Positions 15,236 through 24,001 of a stretch of 64,000 nucleotides of DNA are shown here, in pieces; the stretch's first letter is position 1, and each line of letters starts with the position of its first letter. The notes under the pieces are model-generated. The model did not search any database. It was not told where the DNA came from and worked only from the letters and a program-made list of their open reading frames with translations. The DNA lies in the NCBI RefSeq assembly GCF_015910535.1, contig NZ_JACBJG010000002.1, positions 405,982 through 469,981 on the forward strand, read 5' to 3'. This stretch comes from Saccharomonospora sp. NB11 (GTDB lineage Bacteria; Actinomycetota; Actinomycetes; Mycobacteriales; Pseudonocardiaceae). A program made the position numbers and the translations under genes.

Positions 15236-16513
15236 GTGTTCCGCTCGTTGTCCGGCCTCACCACCCGAGGCCGGTGCCTGCTCGCCGCCGGGATCGCCGC
15301 GGGACTGTGCTCGGTCGTGCTCAACGAACGCGACCTGCTGCGCGTCGCGGTCTTCGTCGTGGCACTGCCGTTGGGAGTCGTCGCGCTCGCCGCCGCGTCG
15401 AAGATGACCATCTCCGCCTCGCGGACACTGCTCACCGAGCGCGTGCCCGTGGGAGGCCAGGGAGAGGTCCAGATCGACCTCTGGCGCACGGGACGCATGC
15501 CCGCCGGCGAGGTGCTGCTGGAGGACGGGCTGCCATACACCTTGGGCCCGCGTCCCCGATTCGTCGTCGAACGGCTTCCCGCGCACGGACGTCCGGTGCC
15601 CCTGCGCTATCCGGTGCAGCCCACGTTGCGCGGAGTGCATCGCATCGGCCCGTTGCGGGCGACGGTCACCGATCCGTTCGGGTTGTGCGAGTTCGACCGG
15701 GACCTGGTGAGCCAGTCGCGCCTCGTGGTCGTGCCCCGAGTGACGACGCTGTGGGGGCTGCCCCGGGGCGCCGGGCTCGGGTCGGGCGAGGACAGCAACA
15801 TCCGATTGCACACCGGGCAGGGCGAGACCGACGTCGTCGTGCGGCAGTACCGGCAGGGCGACGACCTGCGCAAGGTGCACTGGCGGTCGACCGCCCGGCG
15901 GGACGAGCTGATGGTGCGAGTCGAGGAACTGCCCTGGCACAGCGGCACCACCGTGCTGCTCGACCATCGCGCCTCAGCCCATCGGGGCTCGGGAGCGCAG
16001 TCCAGCCTGGAGTGGGCGGTCGAGTTCACCGCCAGCGTCTGTCTGCACCTGCACAAGACCGGACAGCGCGTGCGGCTGGTCAGCGAGCACGGGCGGCTGC
16101 TCGCCGACGCGGCCGAGCACGGCGGGTCCGGACACGCTGGTGCGGTGCTCGACTCGCTCGCGGCCGTGCAACCCGCCCACGAACGTGACATCGTGCTGAA
16201 CGCCGACCCGGCCCAGGGCCAGGAGTTGATCGCCGTGCTCGGCAGTGTGGGAACGGAATCGGTGCACGAACTCACCCGGCACCGCGCACGGGGCACACGG
16301 AGTTACGCGGTGTTGCTCGACACCGCCGCATGGGAGAACACGGCAGCCCCGGCCGACGGCGACGACGTCGCGGTCGGCGACACGGTGGGGCTGCTGCGCG
16401 CCGCGGGCTGGGGTGTCGTCGTGGCCAAGCCCGGCCGCAGCGTGCCGGACGTGTGGGCGGAGCTGTGCCGCACGACGGCGCCGGGCGCGTCACTGATCGG
16501 GGGCGGTTCATGA
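15236..16513 (+). CDS. DUF58 domain protein
   Basis: A 425-residue protein starting at GTG 15236, 8 bases behind moxR. Two hydrophobic N-terminal segments (about 11-25 and 33-52) anchor it. The DUF58 core has the signature YRQGDDLRKVHWRSTARRDELMVRV near residues 202-226, preceded by the GLCEFDRDLV strand. A VWA-like C-terminal half follows. DUF58 proteins are the usual partners of MoxR ATPases, but their biochemical function is not known. Its stop overlaps the start of the transglutaminase gene (ATGA), so stoichiometric expression of the trio is likely. A role in envelope assembly is inferred from the membrane anchors and the neighbour. Confidence 0.88.
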   Translation: MFRSLSGLTTRGRCLLAAGIAAGLCSVVLNERDLLRVAVFVVALPLGVVALAAASKMTISASRTLLTERVPVGGQGEVQIDLWRTGRMPAGEVLLEDGLPYTLGPRPRFVVERLPAHGRPVPLRYPVQPTLRGVHRIGPLRATVTDPFGLCEFDRDLVSQSRLVVVPRVTTLWGLPRGAGLGSGEDSNIRLHTGQGETDVVVRQYRQGDDLRKVHWRSTARRDELMVRVEELPWHSGTTVLLDHRASAHRGSGAQSSLEWAVEFTASVCLHLHKTGQRVRLVSEHGRLLADAAEHGGSGHAGAVLDSLAAVQPAHERDIVLNADPAQGQELIAVLGSVGTESVHELTRHRARGTRSYAVLLDTAAWENTAAPADGDDVAVGDTVGLLRAAGWGVVVAKPGRSVPDVWAELCRTTAPGASLIGGGS

Positions 16514-19044
16514 CGACCACGGACGCACCGACGAGTCACGCACGCGACGACGAGGCTCCGGCCCCGGGAGGTGGCCGCGTGCGACCTCCCACCGCGAGCC
16601 TGCTGCTGGCACCCGCCGCTGCGCTGTTCGCGACGATCAGCTCCGCCACCTCGCTCACCGGCGTGATCCAGGGCGCGCAGTGGTTCGCCTACATCGCCGT
16701 GGCCGCGTTGCTGGTGGCGTTCTCCGGGTTGGCTCTGCGCTCGTTGCGGCTGCCGATCCCGGCAGTGAGCCTCGGACAGGGCCTCGCCCTGCTGTTCCTG
16801 GTGACGGGCTCGTTCACCAGCAGCGGGATCATCGGGTTCATCCCGGGCCCGGCCGCGTTCTCGGAACTCGACGACGTGCTGGTCGCCGCGTTCGAGGCCA
16901 TCCGTGACGGCGTCCCTCCCGTCGAGGACACCACGCCGGTCCTGTGCCTCGCCACCATCGCGTTGGGCCTCGTCGCGATCGTCGTGGACACACTGGTGGT
17001 CGCCGCCGCGGCGCCCGCCGCGACGGGGCTCGTGCTGCTGTGCGTCTACGCCGTCCCCGCGGCCCTGGCCGACGACATGCTGCCGTGGTGGACGTTCGTC
17101 CTCGGCGCCATGGCGTTCACTCTCCTGCTGGCGGTGGACGGCAGCCATCGCCACAACCGGTGGCGCAACCGCCCCGCCCCCGGCACGGGTCTGTCGGTGT
17201 CGACGGTGGCCTCACCGGTCGCCGTGGTGGCGGGCGCGCTCGCCGCCGGGCTGGTGGCGGGCACGACCCTGACCGGTATCGGCACGGAGGGCAGCCTCCC
17301 CGGCAGCCGGGACGAGCGCCACGTGTTGGGTGGGCTCGGCGTCAACCCCTTCACGTCCCTGCGGGGCATGCTCGACCAGGGCGACGACGTTCCGCTCTTC
17401 CGCGTCGAGGGCCTCGACGAACCCCGGCTCCTGCGCGCGTTCACGTTGAGCAACTACGTCCCCAACGAGGGCTGGGCGCTGCCGGAGGGGCCGATGCCCG
17501 CGGGCGTCCCGGCGCGAGGGGAGCTGCCTGCCGCGCCGGGTGACGACGGCAGGGCCCCGGACAGCCGGATCGCCATCGAACCGGTGCACTGGAACGACGT
17601 GTGGCTGCCCGTCTACGGTGCTCCCCGCGCGCTCGAAGGGTTGTCGGACGGCTGGTACTACGACCGCAACAGCGGTGCGGTGTTCCGTGAGCGCAGGCAG
17701 AATCCCGCCCCGTACGTCGTCACCACCTCGCTCGCCGAACCCACCCGGTCCCAACTGCGCCGGGCCGAAGTGGACCCCGCCACGCTCGACCCCGCCTACA
17801 CCGCACACCCCGAGCTCGACCCACGCGTCGTCCAGCTCGCCGAGGACCTCACCGCGTCGGCGGACACCACGTTCGACAAGGTGCAGGCGATCTGGGAGTA
17901 CTTCGACCCGACGAACGGCTTCGTCTACGACACGACGACCGGGCCGGAGACCGATCGCGACGCCCTGGTCGACTTCCTGCTCACCGGCAAGCGCGGGTAC
18001 TGCGAGCAGTTCGCGTCCGCCATGGCCGTGATGCTGCGGTCGCTCGACATCCCGTCGCGGGTGGCGATCGGGTTCACCGGCGGCGCCGACGACGGCGAGA
18101 CCCGCACGATCACGTCGCGCGACGCGCACGCCTGGGTCGAGGTGTACTTCGGCGACCTCGGCTGGGTCAGCTTCGACCCGACCCCGTTGTCGGGTGGCCG
18201 CAGCTACGTCCCGGGCTACCTGAGCGACGAGGCACACGGCGGCACCGGCTCCGGTGACTCCGACGACGAAGAGCCCAGCTCGCGGCCGGACGAGTCCACC
18301 GAGACGTCCGAGCCGTCGTCGGACGAGTCCGACGAGGCTGGGGCCGCCGAGCCCGACCAACAGAGCCGCGCCTCGACCTCGAGCGATTGGCTCGGCATCG
18401 TCGCGCTGATCGTCACTGCGGCGGCCCTGCTGGTGACTGTGACGGCACTCCTGACGCGGCGACGCCGCTCACCGGTGGGGTCGAGGTCGACGGCGGGCGC
18501 GAGTGCCTCGGCGACCGCGGGCCCGTTGCCGCTCGCCGCAGCCGGACTGGGCGGGCTCGCGGTGCTGCTGCTGGCCTTGTGGGTGCACTGGTCCCTGACG
18601 TTGCTCGTCGTCGCGGGCATCGCACTGGCGGCGACCCCGGCCGTGGTGCGCCACCTCCGACGGCGTCGTCGGCTCCAAGCGGTCGAGCGCGGCGAACAGC
18701 CGGTGGCAGGCGAGGCCGCCTGGCAGGAGCTGCTCGACGAGTGCGCCGACCGCAGCATCGACATCTCCGACAGCGACACGGTGCGGCTGGCGGCGCAGAA
18801 GCTCGCCCGCGCGCAGCGGCTCGACGACCGGGGCAAGAACGATCTGCGCGCGGTCGTCACGTCGCTGGAGCAGTCGTGGTACAGCCCGGCGTCCGAGACC
18901 GAAGGCGGACGTGGTGGGACAGGATTCGCCGAAGCGTTCCAGGGCGTGCTCGCCGCGCTGGAACGTTCGGCCCCGTTGTCGTGGCGCGACCGGCTGCTGC
19001 CGAAGTCGGTCCTGGCTCGCCTTCGATCACGCGGGCCGCGCTGA
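16510..19044 (+). CDS. TgpA-type transglutaminase-like membrane protein (DUF3488)
   Basis: From ATG 16510 the protein has 844 residues. About seven transmembrane segments fill the first 270 residues. A large extracytoplasmic region follows with a transglutaminase-like core whose catalytic triad is C498 (GYCEQF), H540 (DAHAWVEV) and D556 (FDPTP). Then comes an acidic Ser/Asp/Glu-rich linker, more membrane segments around 635-710, and a cytoplasmic DUF4129-like tail. TgpA of Pseudomonas is an essential periplasmic enzyme of unknown substrate; a cell-wall protein role is likely here. ATG overlaps the DUF58 stop. A longer frame beginning at 16330 would run through the DUF58 gene and is rejected. 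Confidence 0.9.
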   Translation: MTTTDAPTSHARDDEAPAPGGGRVRPPTASLLLAPAAALFATISSATSLTGVIQGAQWFAYIAVAALLVAFSGLALRSLRLPIPAVSLGQGLALLFLVTGSFTSSGIIGFIPGPAAFSELDDVLVAAFEAIRDGVPPVEDTTPVLCLATIALGLVAIVVDTLVVAAAAPAATGLVLLCVYAVPAALADDMLPWWTFVLGAMAFTLLLAVDGSHRHNRWRNRPAPGTGLSVSTVASPVAVVAGALAAGLVAGTTLTGIGTEGSLPGSRDERHVLGGLGVNPFTSLRGMLDQGDDVPLFRVEGLDEPRLLRAFTLSNYVPNEGWALPEGPMPAGVPARGELPAAPGDDGRAPDSRIAIEPVHWNDVWLPVYGAPRALEGLSDGWYYDRNSGAVFRERRQNPAPYVVTTSLAEPTRSQLRRAEVDPATLDPAYTAHPELDPRVVQLAEDLTASADTTFDKVQAIWEYFDPTNGFVYDTTTGPETDRDALVDFLLTGKRGYCEQFASAMAVMLRSLDIPSRVAIGFTGGADDGETRTITSRDAHAWVEVYFGDLGWVSFDPTPLSGGRSYVPGYLSDEAHGGTGSGDSDDEEPSSRPDESTETSEPSSDESDEAGAAEPDQQSRASTSSDWLGIVALIVTAAALLVTVTALLTRRRRSPVGSRSTAGASASATAGPLPLAAAGLGGLAVLLLALWVHWSLTLLVVAGIALAATPAVVRHLRRRRRLQAVERGEQPVAGEAAWQELLDECADRSIDISDSDTVRLAAQKLARAQRLDDRGKNDLRAVVTSLEQSWYSPASETEGGRGGTGFAEAFQGVLAALERSAPLSWRDRLLPKSVLARLRSRGPR

Positions 19045-19067
19045 CCGGCTCACGAACGCACGAAAAT

Positions 19068-19119
19068 CCGCTGGTCGGTTCTCCCGACGAACCTCGTCGT
19101 CCAGGAGACCGACCAGCGG
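19068..19119. terminator. Terminator between the TgpA gene and the DUF3040 gene
   Basis: CCGCTGGTCGGT (19068-19079) pairs perfectly with 19108-19119; the stem extends by a further few pairs with one bulged base, and CGACG/CGTCG pairs inside the loop. It stands between two convergent gene ends (stops at 19044 and 19151), so it can serve both directions. Confidence 0.7.
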
Positions 19120-19150
19120 AGCGGGCCTGCGTCGGCGGAGAAGGTGGTCG

Positions 19151-19561
19151 CTACCGGTCCTCGAAGCGACGGCGGAAGCGGTCTTCCATGCGCTGAGTGA
19201 AACTGCTCTTGGCGGAGGGAGCGCCGCGCGAACTTCCCCCGTGCTGTTTGGGGGCCTCGTCGACCTCGCCCGAGGCACCGAGCGTGGTCACGGCCATCAG
19301 CACGCCGCCGAACATCACCAGGAAGCCGAGCACGCTCAACCACGGAATCTCGGCGAGGCGCAGGAACGACGCCTGCCCGGCGACACCGAGCACGAGCATG
19401 GCGATGCCCACGACGAACAGAACGGCGCCCTGGAGACGCCGACGTCGCGTGGGACGGCGCATCTTTTTTCCGCGCACAGCGGAAGCGAACTTGGGGTCCT
19501 CGGCATAGAGCTCGCGCTCGATCTGGTCGAGCAGCCTCTGCTCATGCTCGGAGAGTGGCAT
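19151..19561 (-). CDS. DUF3040 membrane protein
   Basis: The 136-residue protein begins MPLSEHEQRLLDQIERELYAEDPKFA, the DUF3040 hallmark, and contains two transmembrane helices (about 43-63 and 68-90). A charged C-terminal tail ends in RMEDRFRRRFEDR. I use ATG 19561 because GGAGGAAAG sits immediately upstream; a longer frame to 19618 has no ribosome site. DUF3040 proteins are widespread in actinobacteria, are often found beside dcw genes or DNA polymerase IV, and have no known function. The 253 bases between it and dinB contain no gene I can support; weak -10-like sequences are present but none convincing. Confidence 0.88.
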   Translation of the reverse strand: MPLSEHEQRLLDQIERELYAEDPKFASAVRGKKMRRPTRRRRLQGAVLFVVGIAMLVLGVAGQASFLRLAEIPWLSVLGFLVMFGGVLMAVTTLGASGEVDEAPKQHGGSSRGAPSAKSSFTQRMEDRFRRRFEDR

Positions 19562-19814
19562 CTTTCCTCCTCCGGCACAGCTGTCTGGCGACCCCTGGCG
19601 GGCACCGGAACCGCGCATGGACGTCGACCCGGACTACCCCCGATCGGGGTGTCATTACCAGGATACGAGTCGCACGCTCGGACGACTACCCGATCTCCCC
19701 CCAACCGTCGCCGAGTTTGCCACGAACGGCGCAAGCCAACCACCCACAGCCGGAATCGGCCCTGCTGAGGACCGTGGCGACCGACCGCGAACGCATGATC
19801 AACTCGCGTCACGA

Positions 19815-21062
19815 TCACCGTACGTCACGCCGGAGCAGCGAGGCAGGCCGCACTGCCCCGGCCCCGAACTTGGACCGGGCCACGTCCGCGGCGACCTCGG
19901 CGTCCCGCCACCGCGTCGACGGGCGCGCGTCGTCGAGGCTGAGTTGCTCCGGCTCCTCCGCGCCGACGAGTCCCTCGGCCCGTACACCCAGCAGCCGCAC
20001 CGGGGCGGTCGTGCCGGTCTCGCGGAGCAACGTGACCGCGTGGGTGTGGATCGTCCGCGCCACGTCCGTCGCGGTCGGCAGGGTTCGCGCCCGTGTGATG
20101 GTGCGGAAATCGGCAAATCTGATCTTGACGGACACCGTCCGGCCCCGCAGCCCACGACGTCGCAGCGACGCGGCCACCTTCTCGGCGAGGCTCAGCAACT
20201 GGCGCTCCTGTTCCGCGCGGTCGGCGAGGTCGGTGTCGAACGTCCGTTCCGCGCCCAGCGACTTCTCCTCCGTCTGCGGCACCACGGCCCGCTCGTCCCG
20301 GCCGTGGGCGAGCGCGGACAGGTGTTCCGCCGTGGCGCTGCCGACCCATCGGCGGAGGCGGTCCACCGGAGTCGCGGCGAGCTCGCCGACGGTCGACAGG
20401 CCGTGTGCTCGCAACGCCTCGGCCGTCTTCGGCCCCACACCCCACAACGCCGACACCGGCAGCGGGTGCAGGAACGACACCATCTCGGCGACGGGAACCA
20501 CGACCATGCCGTCGGGTTTCGCCATGCCGGAGGCCAGTTTCGCCGCGAACTTGACGCCCGCCGCCCCGACCGAACAGGTCACGCCGTACTCCGACTCGAC
20601 CCGTGCCCGGATCTCCCGGCCGATCTCCACGGGCGTGGCTCCCAGCCGCCGCAACGCACCCCGGACGTCGAGGAACGCCTCGTCGAGGCTCAGCGGCTCG
20701 ACCAGCGGTGTGTACTCGCCGAAGAGCGCCATGACGCCACGGGAGACCTCGCTGTAAAGCCCGCGCGTGGGCGGCAGGTAGACGGCATGTGGGCAGAGCT
20801 TGCGCGCGGCGGCCACCGGCATGGCCGACGAGATCCCGAACCGACGAGCCGGGTAGTTCGCCGACAGCACCACCGAGCGCGGTCCGGCGCCCGCGACCAC
20901 GACCGGTCGGTCGGCGAGCTCGGGACGACTGCGCAGCTCGACCGCCGCGAAGAACGCGTCCATGTCGACGTGCAGCAGATGGCACCCGGTGTCGTCGGGC
21001 CACGACGAGTCGGTGACCCGGAACCGGGCGAACTCCTCGGGCAGAGCCGTGTTTCGTCCCAT
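19815..21062 (-). CDS. dinB: DNA polymerase IV (Y-family)
   Basis: This 415-residue Y-family polymerase performs error-prone translesion synthesis. The first catalytic aspartates are in HVDMDAFFAAVE (D33, D35); the second set is in EPLSLDEAFLDV. The little-finger region with KIRFADFRTITR lies near 290. Compared with E. coli DinB it has about 25 extra N-terminal residues, a feature shared by actinobacterial homologues. No beta-clamp motif can be picked out with confidence in the C-terminus, although EEPEQLSLDD near residue 383 fits the QLxLF-type pattern with the last position changed. It stands alone, with 50 bases to the methyltransferase gene upstream, probably in the same transcript. Confidence 0.93.
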   Translation of the reverse strand: MGRNTALPEEFARFRVTDSSWPDDTGCHLLHVDMDAFFAAVELRSRPELADRPVVVAGAGPRSVVLSANYPARRFGISSAMPVAAARKLCPHAVYLPPTRGLYSEVSRGVMALFGEYTPLVEPLSLDEAFLDVRGALRRLGATPVEIGREIRARVESEYGVTCSVGAAGVKFAAKLASGMAKPDGMVVVPVAEMVSFLHPLPVSALWGVGPKTAEALRAHGLSTVGELAATPVDRLRRWVGSATAEHLSALAHGRDERAVVPQTEEKSLGAERTFDTDLADRAEQERQLLSLAEKVAASLRRRGLRGRTVSVKIRFADFRTITRARTLPTATDVARTIHTHAVTLLRETGTTAPVRLLGVRAEGLVGAEEPEQLSLDDARPSTRWRDAEVAADVARSKFGAGAVRPASLLRRDVR

Positions 21063-21112
21063 GTCGAGGCGAGCCTACGTCGTGCCACCGACGTTTCCGG
21101 CCCGCCGAGGCG

Positions 21113-21856
21113 TCAGCGCGGAACGCGGGCCAGCGCGTGCAGTCGCGCGGCGATGTCGCGCAGCGGGGCGGCTCCGGCCGCGACGGCCTCGAACTCGGCG
21201 AGGTCGTTCTCCCAGGACTCCGTGTCCTCTGGGGTGACGATCTCCGACACGACGCCGTCGCCGCGCACGGTCTCCACGGTCAGTCCCGCCTCGGCGAGCA
21301 ACGTGGTGAGTCGGTCGACGTCGAAGCGGCGCAGCACCGTCTCCGAGTCACCGGCGCACACGCCGTCGGGTTGCGACAACAACTCCCGCGCCTCCACGAG
21401 GCGACCGGTCAACGCGCGGTGCAACACGGCGGCGTGCCGATTGGCGACCAGCACCGACACCGCACCACCCGGCGCCGTGGCCTCGACGATCGCGTCGACG
21501 GTGCGGCGCGGGTCGTCCACGACCTCCAGCAGCGAGTGGGCGAGCACGAGGTCGGCCGTGCCGGGCCGGACGTGGTCGGCCAGGGCGTCGGAGTCGTCGG
21601 CCACGACGGTGATCCGGTCGGAGACACCGTCCTCGGCCGCGCGCCGTTCGAGCGTGGCGAGCGCGTCGAGACTGGGCTCCACCACCGTCACCCGGCATCC
21701 GGCGGCGGCGAAGGGCACGGCCCACACGCCACTGCCGCCGCCCACGTCCACCACCACAGGCTCCTGCGCGCCCCGGGCCCGCGCGGCACGCAGCTCGGTC
21801 TCCAACACCTTCCGCACCGCCGCCGACCCGTGACCGGCCGAAGTCTCCGCTCGCAT
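21113..21856 (-). CDS. Class I SAM-dependent methyltransferase
   Basis: A 247-residue Rossmann methyltransferase. Motif I is VVVDVGGGSGVWAVPFA (about residues 34-50), motif II VVEPSLDALATLERR, and motif IV TADLVLAHSLLEVVDD. I start it at ATG 21856; a GTG/ATG frame to 21904 is open but would leave only 20 bases to the divergent ParA gene. The central AHSLLEVVDD and the C-terminal helix pattern resemble SmtA/CmoM-like tRNA-modifying enzymes of actinobacteria, but the substrate cannot be told from sequence. It is divergent from the parA-like gene and followed after 50 bases by dinB. Confidence 0.82.
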   Translation of the reverse strand: MRAETSAGHGSAAVRKVLETELRAARARGAQEPVVVDVGGGSGVWAVPFAAAGCRVTVVEPSLDALATLERRAAEDGVSDRITVVADDSDALADHVRPGTADLVLAHSLLEVVDDPRRTVDAIVEATAPGGAVSVLVANRHAAVLHRALTGRLVEARELLSQPDGVCAGDSETVLRRFDVDRLTTLLAEAGLTVETVRGDGVVSEIVTPEDTESWENDLAEFEAVAAGAAPLRDIAARLHALARVPR

Positions 21857-21924
21857 GGCCCCCAAGCCTAGTTGGGACACCTCACGCGTTCTCACGGTGA
21901 CCATCCCCGGCTACGCTCGCAGGC

Positions 21925-22833
21925 GTGCACACGGTCGCCGTACTGAGCCTCAAGGGTGGCGTCGGAAAGACGACGGTCGCTCTCGGTGTCGCCTCTGCCG
22001 CGCTCCGCAGGGGGACCCGGACGCTGGTGGCGGACCTGGACCCACAGGGCAACGCCACCGCGACGCTCGACCCACCTCTCACCGACGCCACGCTCGCCGA
22101 CGTCCTGGAGACGCCTCGACTCGAGGTGCTGTCGCAGGCGATCGCGGCCAGCGGCTGGAGCGACGACGTCGACGTCCTCGTCGGCTCCGAGGAATTGGAG
22201 CTGCTCAACGAGCCGGGGCCACACGCCCACCGGATGGACAGCCTCGCGCGCGCACTGGACGAGCTGCGACGCGCCCCGAGGGGCCGACCGTACGAACTCG
22301 CCATCCTCGACTGCCCGCCGTCACTGGGGCGACTCACCCGCTCGGCCCTCATCGCCGCTGACAGTGCGTTGCTTGTCACCGAGCCCACGATGTACGCCGT
22401 GGCGGGCGCACAGCGGGCCCTGGAGGCCATCGAGTCCATCCGGGCCGAACACAACCCGCGGCTCAAGCCCGCGGGTGTGGTCGTGAACCGGCTGCGCAAC
22501 CGCTCCTACGAGCACGAGTACCGGGTGCAGGAACTGCGCGAGTCCTTCGGCAGGCTCGTCATGCCGACGGCGATCCCCGACCGGCTCGTCGTCCAACAGG
22601 CGCAGGGCGCGTGCACACCGATCCACGCGTGGAACTCGCCCGCGGCGCAGGAGATCGCGCTGACGTTCAACATGGTGCTGGCCAAGATCCTCCGGTCCGA
22701 CCGAGCCGGCCGTCATCGGTTGAGCGGCGAGGAACCGGACGCCCCGCCACCGCCTCCGCCCCACGCCCCTCATCGCGGGCCCGCACCGCACCCTCCGGCG
22801 CGTCGTCCGTACGCGCAGTACGAGACGGGCTGA
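21925..22833 (+). CDS. ParA-family ATPase (orphan)
   Basis: A 302-residue SIMIBI ATPase with deviant Walker A LKGGVGKTTVAL (about 9-20), switch region DLDPQGNATATLD and Walker B LAILDCPPSLG. The C-terminal 30 residues are a His/Pro/Ala-rich tail (PPPPPPHAPH) not seen in classical ParA. No ParB partner is adjacent, so partition of the chromosome is unlikely; orphan ParA proteins often position other cargos. GTG 21925 lies exactly 7 bases after a TACGCT -10 box (21912-21917) and has no Shine-Dalgarno, so the mRNA is probably leaderless. The Nei glycosylase gene follows after 3 bases. Confidence 0.85.
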   Translation: MHTVAVLSLKGGVGKTTVALGVASAALRRGTRTLVADLDPQGNATATLDPPLTDATLADVLETPRLEVLSQAIAASGWSDDVDVLVGSEELELLNEPGPHAHRMDSLARALDELRRAPRGRPYELAILDCPPSLGRLTRSALIAADSALLVTEPTMYAVAGAQRALEAIESIRAEHNPRLKPAGVVVNRLRNRSYEHEYRVQELRESFGRLVMPTAIPDRLVVQQAQGACTPIHAWNSPAAQEIALTFNMVLAKILRSDRAGRHRLSGEEPDAPPPPPPHAPHRGPAPHPPARRPYAQYETG

Positions 22834-22836
22834 GGC

Positions 22837-23637
22837 GTGCCCGAGGGTGACACCGTCTTCCACACCGGCGAGCGACTCCGGAGCGCGCTGGTCGGACACA
22901 CCCTCACCCACACCGATTTCCGACACCCGAGGCTCGCGGCGCTCGACCTCGCCGGGCTGGACGTGACCGCCGTGCGCACGGTGGGCAAGCACCTCTTCCT
23001 GCGCTTCTCCGACGACACCAGTCTGCACAGCCATCTCATGATGGACGGCTCGTGGCGCGTGTTCCGTCGCGGACAGCGCTGGTCGATGCCCGGCCACCAC
23101 GCCAGGGTCGTGCTCACCCATCACACCGCGCAGGTCGTCGGCTTCCGCGTCCACGACCTCGACCTCGTGCCCACGGCCGAGGAGTCCCGCTTCGTGGCGC
23201 ACCTGGGTCCCGACCTGCTCGACCCGGATTGGGGTCCGGAGCACGCCGAGACCGCCGTGGCGGCGCTGCGGGCCCGACCCGACCTCGCGATCGGTGAGGC
23301 ATTGCTCGACCAGCGCGTCATGGCGGGCGTCGGCAACGTGTTCAAGACCGAGATCTGCTTCCTGCTCGGCGTCTCCCCCTGGACCCCGGTGTCGGAGGTG
23401 GACGTCGACCGGGCGGTGCGACTGGCCCATCGACTGCTCAGGGTCAACGCACGTCGCTCGCGCCGGGTCACCACCGGCACGGACGCTCCGGGTCGGCGCA
23501 GTTGGGTGTACGAGCGCACGCGGCAGGGCTGTCTGCGCTGCGGAGGCCCGGTCCTGGTGGCCGACCAGGGCGAGGGGATCCGGGCTCGGCCGACCTGGTA
23601 CTGCCCGCGGTGCCAGCCGGGCCCTGCACCCCGCTGA
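22837..23637 (+). CDS. Fpg/Nei-type DNA glycosylase (endonuclease VIII-like)
   Basis: This 266-residue enzyme begins MPEGDTVFHTGERL; P2 (Schiff-base nucleophile) and E3 are the catalytic residues of Fpg/Nei. A helix-two-turn-helix (DQRVMAGVGNVFKTEICFLLG) with the conserved Asn follows near 160-180, and a C-terminal zinc finger ends it (C-x2-C ... C-x2-C in GCLRCGG and WYCPRCQ). The PEGDTV start and KH motif (VGKHLFLRF) match the mycobacterial Nei1 group, which removes oxidised pyrimidines and nicks at AP sites. GTG 22837 is 3 bases behind the ParA-like gene, so both are likely one transcript. Confidence 0.9.
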   Translation: MPEGDTVFHTGERLRSALVGHTLTHTDFRHPRLAALDLAGLDVTAVRTVGKHLFLRFSDDTSLHSHLMMDGSWRVFRRGQRWSMPGHHARVVLTHHTAQVVGFRVHDLDLVPTAEESRFVAHLGPDLLDPDWGPEHAETAVAALRARPDLAIGEALLDQRVMAGVGNVFKTEICFLLGVSPWTPVSEVDVDRAVRLAHRLLRVNARRSRRVTTGTDAPGRRSWVYERTRQGCLRCGGPVLVADQGEGIRARPTWYCPRCQPGPAPR

Positions 23638-23679
23638 CGGCCCCGTGACGCCCCCACCGGTACGGCGCCGGAAAACGCG

Positions 23680-23709
23680 TTGCCGCACCCGACATCGTGC
23701 GCCTAGCGT
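23680..23709 (+). promoter_or_regulatory. Promoter of the pyrD leader
   Basis: TTGCCG (23680-23685) and TAGCGT (23704-23709) are separated by 18 bases. Transcription from about 23716 would give a leader of some 285 bases before pyrD, containing the short reading frame and the folded RNA listed next. Confidence 0.5.
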
Positions 23710-23741
23710 GGCGATTACACGAGAAGGGAGGTGGTCCAACG

Positions 23742-23780
23742 GTGAATATCCACAGGACTCGTGAGGTGGCTGTCCGCTGA
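23742..23780 (+). CDS. Possible 12-residue leader peptide upstream of pyrD
   Basis: GTG 23742 is preceded by AGGGAGGTGG (23725-23734), one of the strongest ribosome sites in the window. The frame reads MNIHRTREVAVR and stops at TGA 23778-23780. Three of twelve residues are arginine. The stop codon lies inside a 6-bp hairpin (GCTGTC-CGCT-GACAGC, 23769-23784), so a translating ribosome would disrupt it. This arrangement is typical of translation-coupled attenuation, but I know no described leader of this sequence and the peptide may simply be fortuitous. Confidence 0.45.
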   Translation: MNIHRTREVAVR

Positions 23781-23915
23781 CAGCGCACACGGGCCACCCA
23801 GTTGACGCGTGTGCCTGTCGGTGAATACCAGGCAGTCACCGGCCCCCAGTGTTCCCGGGAACCGGTCCGTCCCGGGCCCGAGCGGCTGACGACGTTCGGG
23901 AGTCGCACTGGGGGC
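23769..23915 (+). ncRNA. Candidate structured 5' leader of pyrD
   Basis: The leader can fold in several visible steps. First, GCTGTC/GACAGC at 23769-23784. Second, GCACACG (23785-23791) with CGTGTGC (23808-23814). Third, GCCTG (23813-23817) with CAGGC (23829-23833) and CGGTGA (23819-23824) with TCACCG (23836-23841), which together make an H-type pseudoknot that competes with the second stem. Fourth, a perfect 10-bp stem GCCCCCAGTG (23842-23851) with 23906-23915, enclosing CCCGGG/CCCGGG and CCCGA/TCGGG arms as a three-way junction. No known riboswitch signature is recognised. No gene longer than 12 codons fits in the 364-base gap. Confidence 0.5.
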
Positions 23916-24001
23916 TTCTCCCTGTTCAGGGGCCGTCACAGTGCTCGACCGGCCGCCCTCCCGGCCGCTGCGGACGAGAACCGTGTCGGATACTGGGTGC
24001 C

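Noticed and set aside
16330..16509. 60-codon N-terminal extension of the transglutaminase gene
   Set aside because: It overlaps the DUF58 gene in another frame and is Arg/Gly-rich; the ATGA overlap at 16510 is the normal start.
21925..22833. Plasmid or chromosomal partition locus
   Set aside because: No parB and no parS-like palindromes were found next to this ParA; the downstream gene is a DNA glycosylase.
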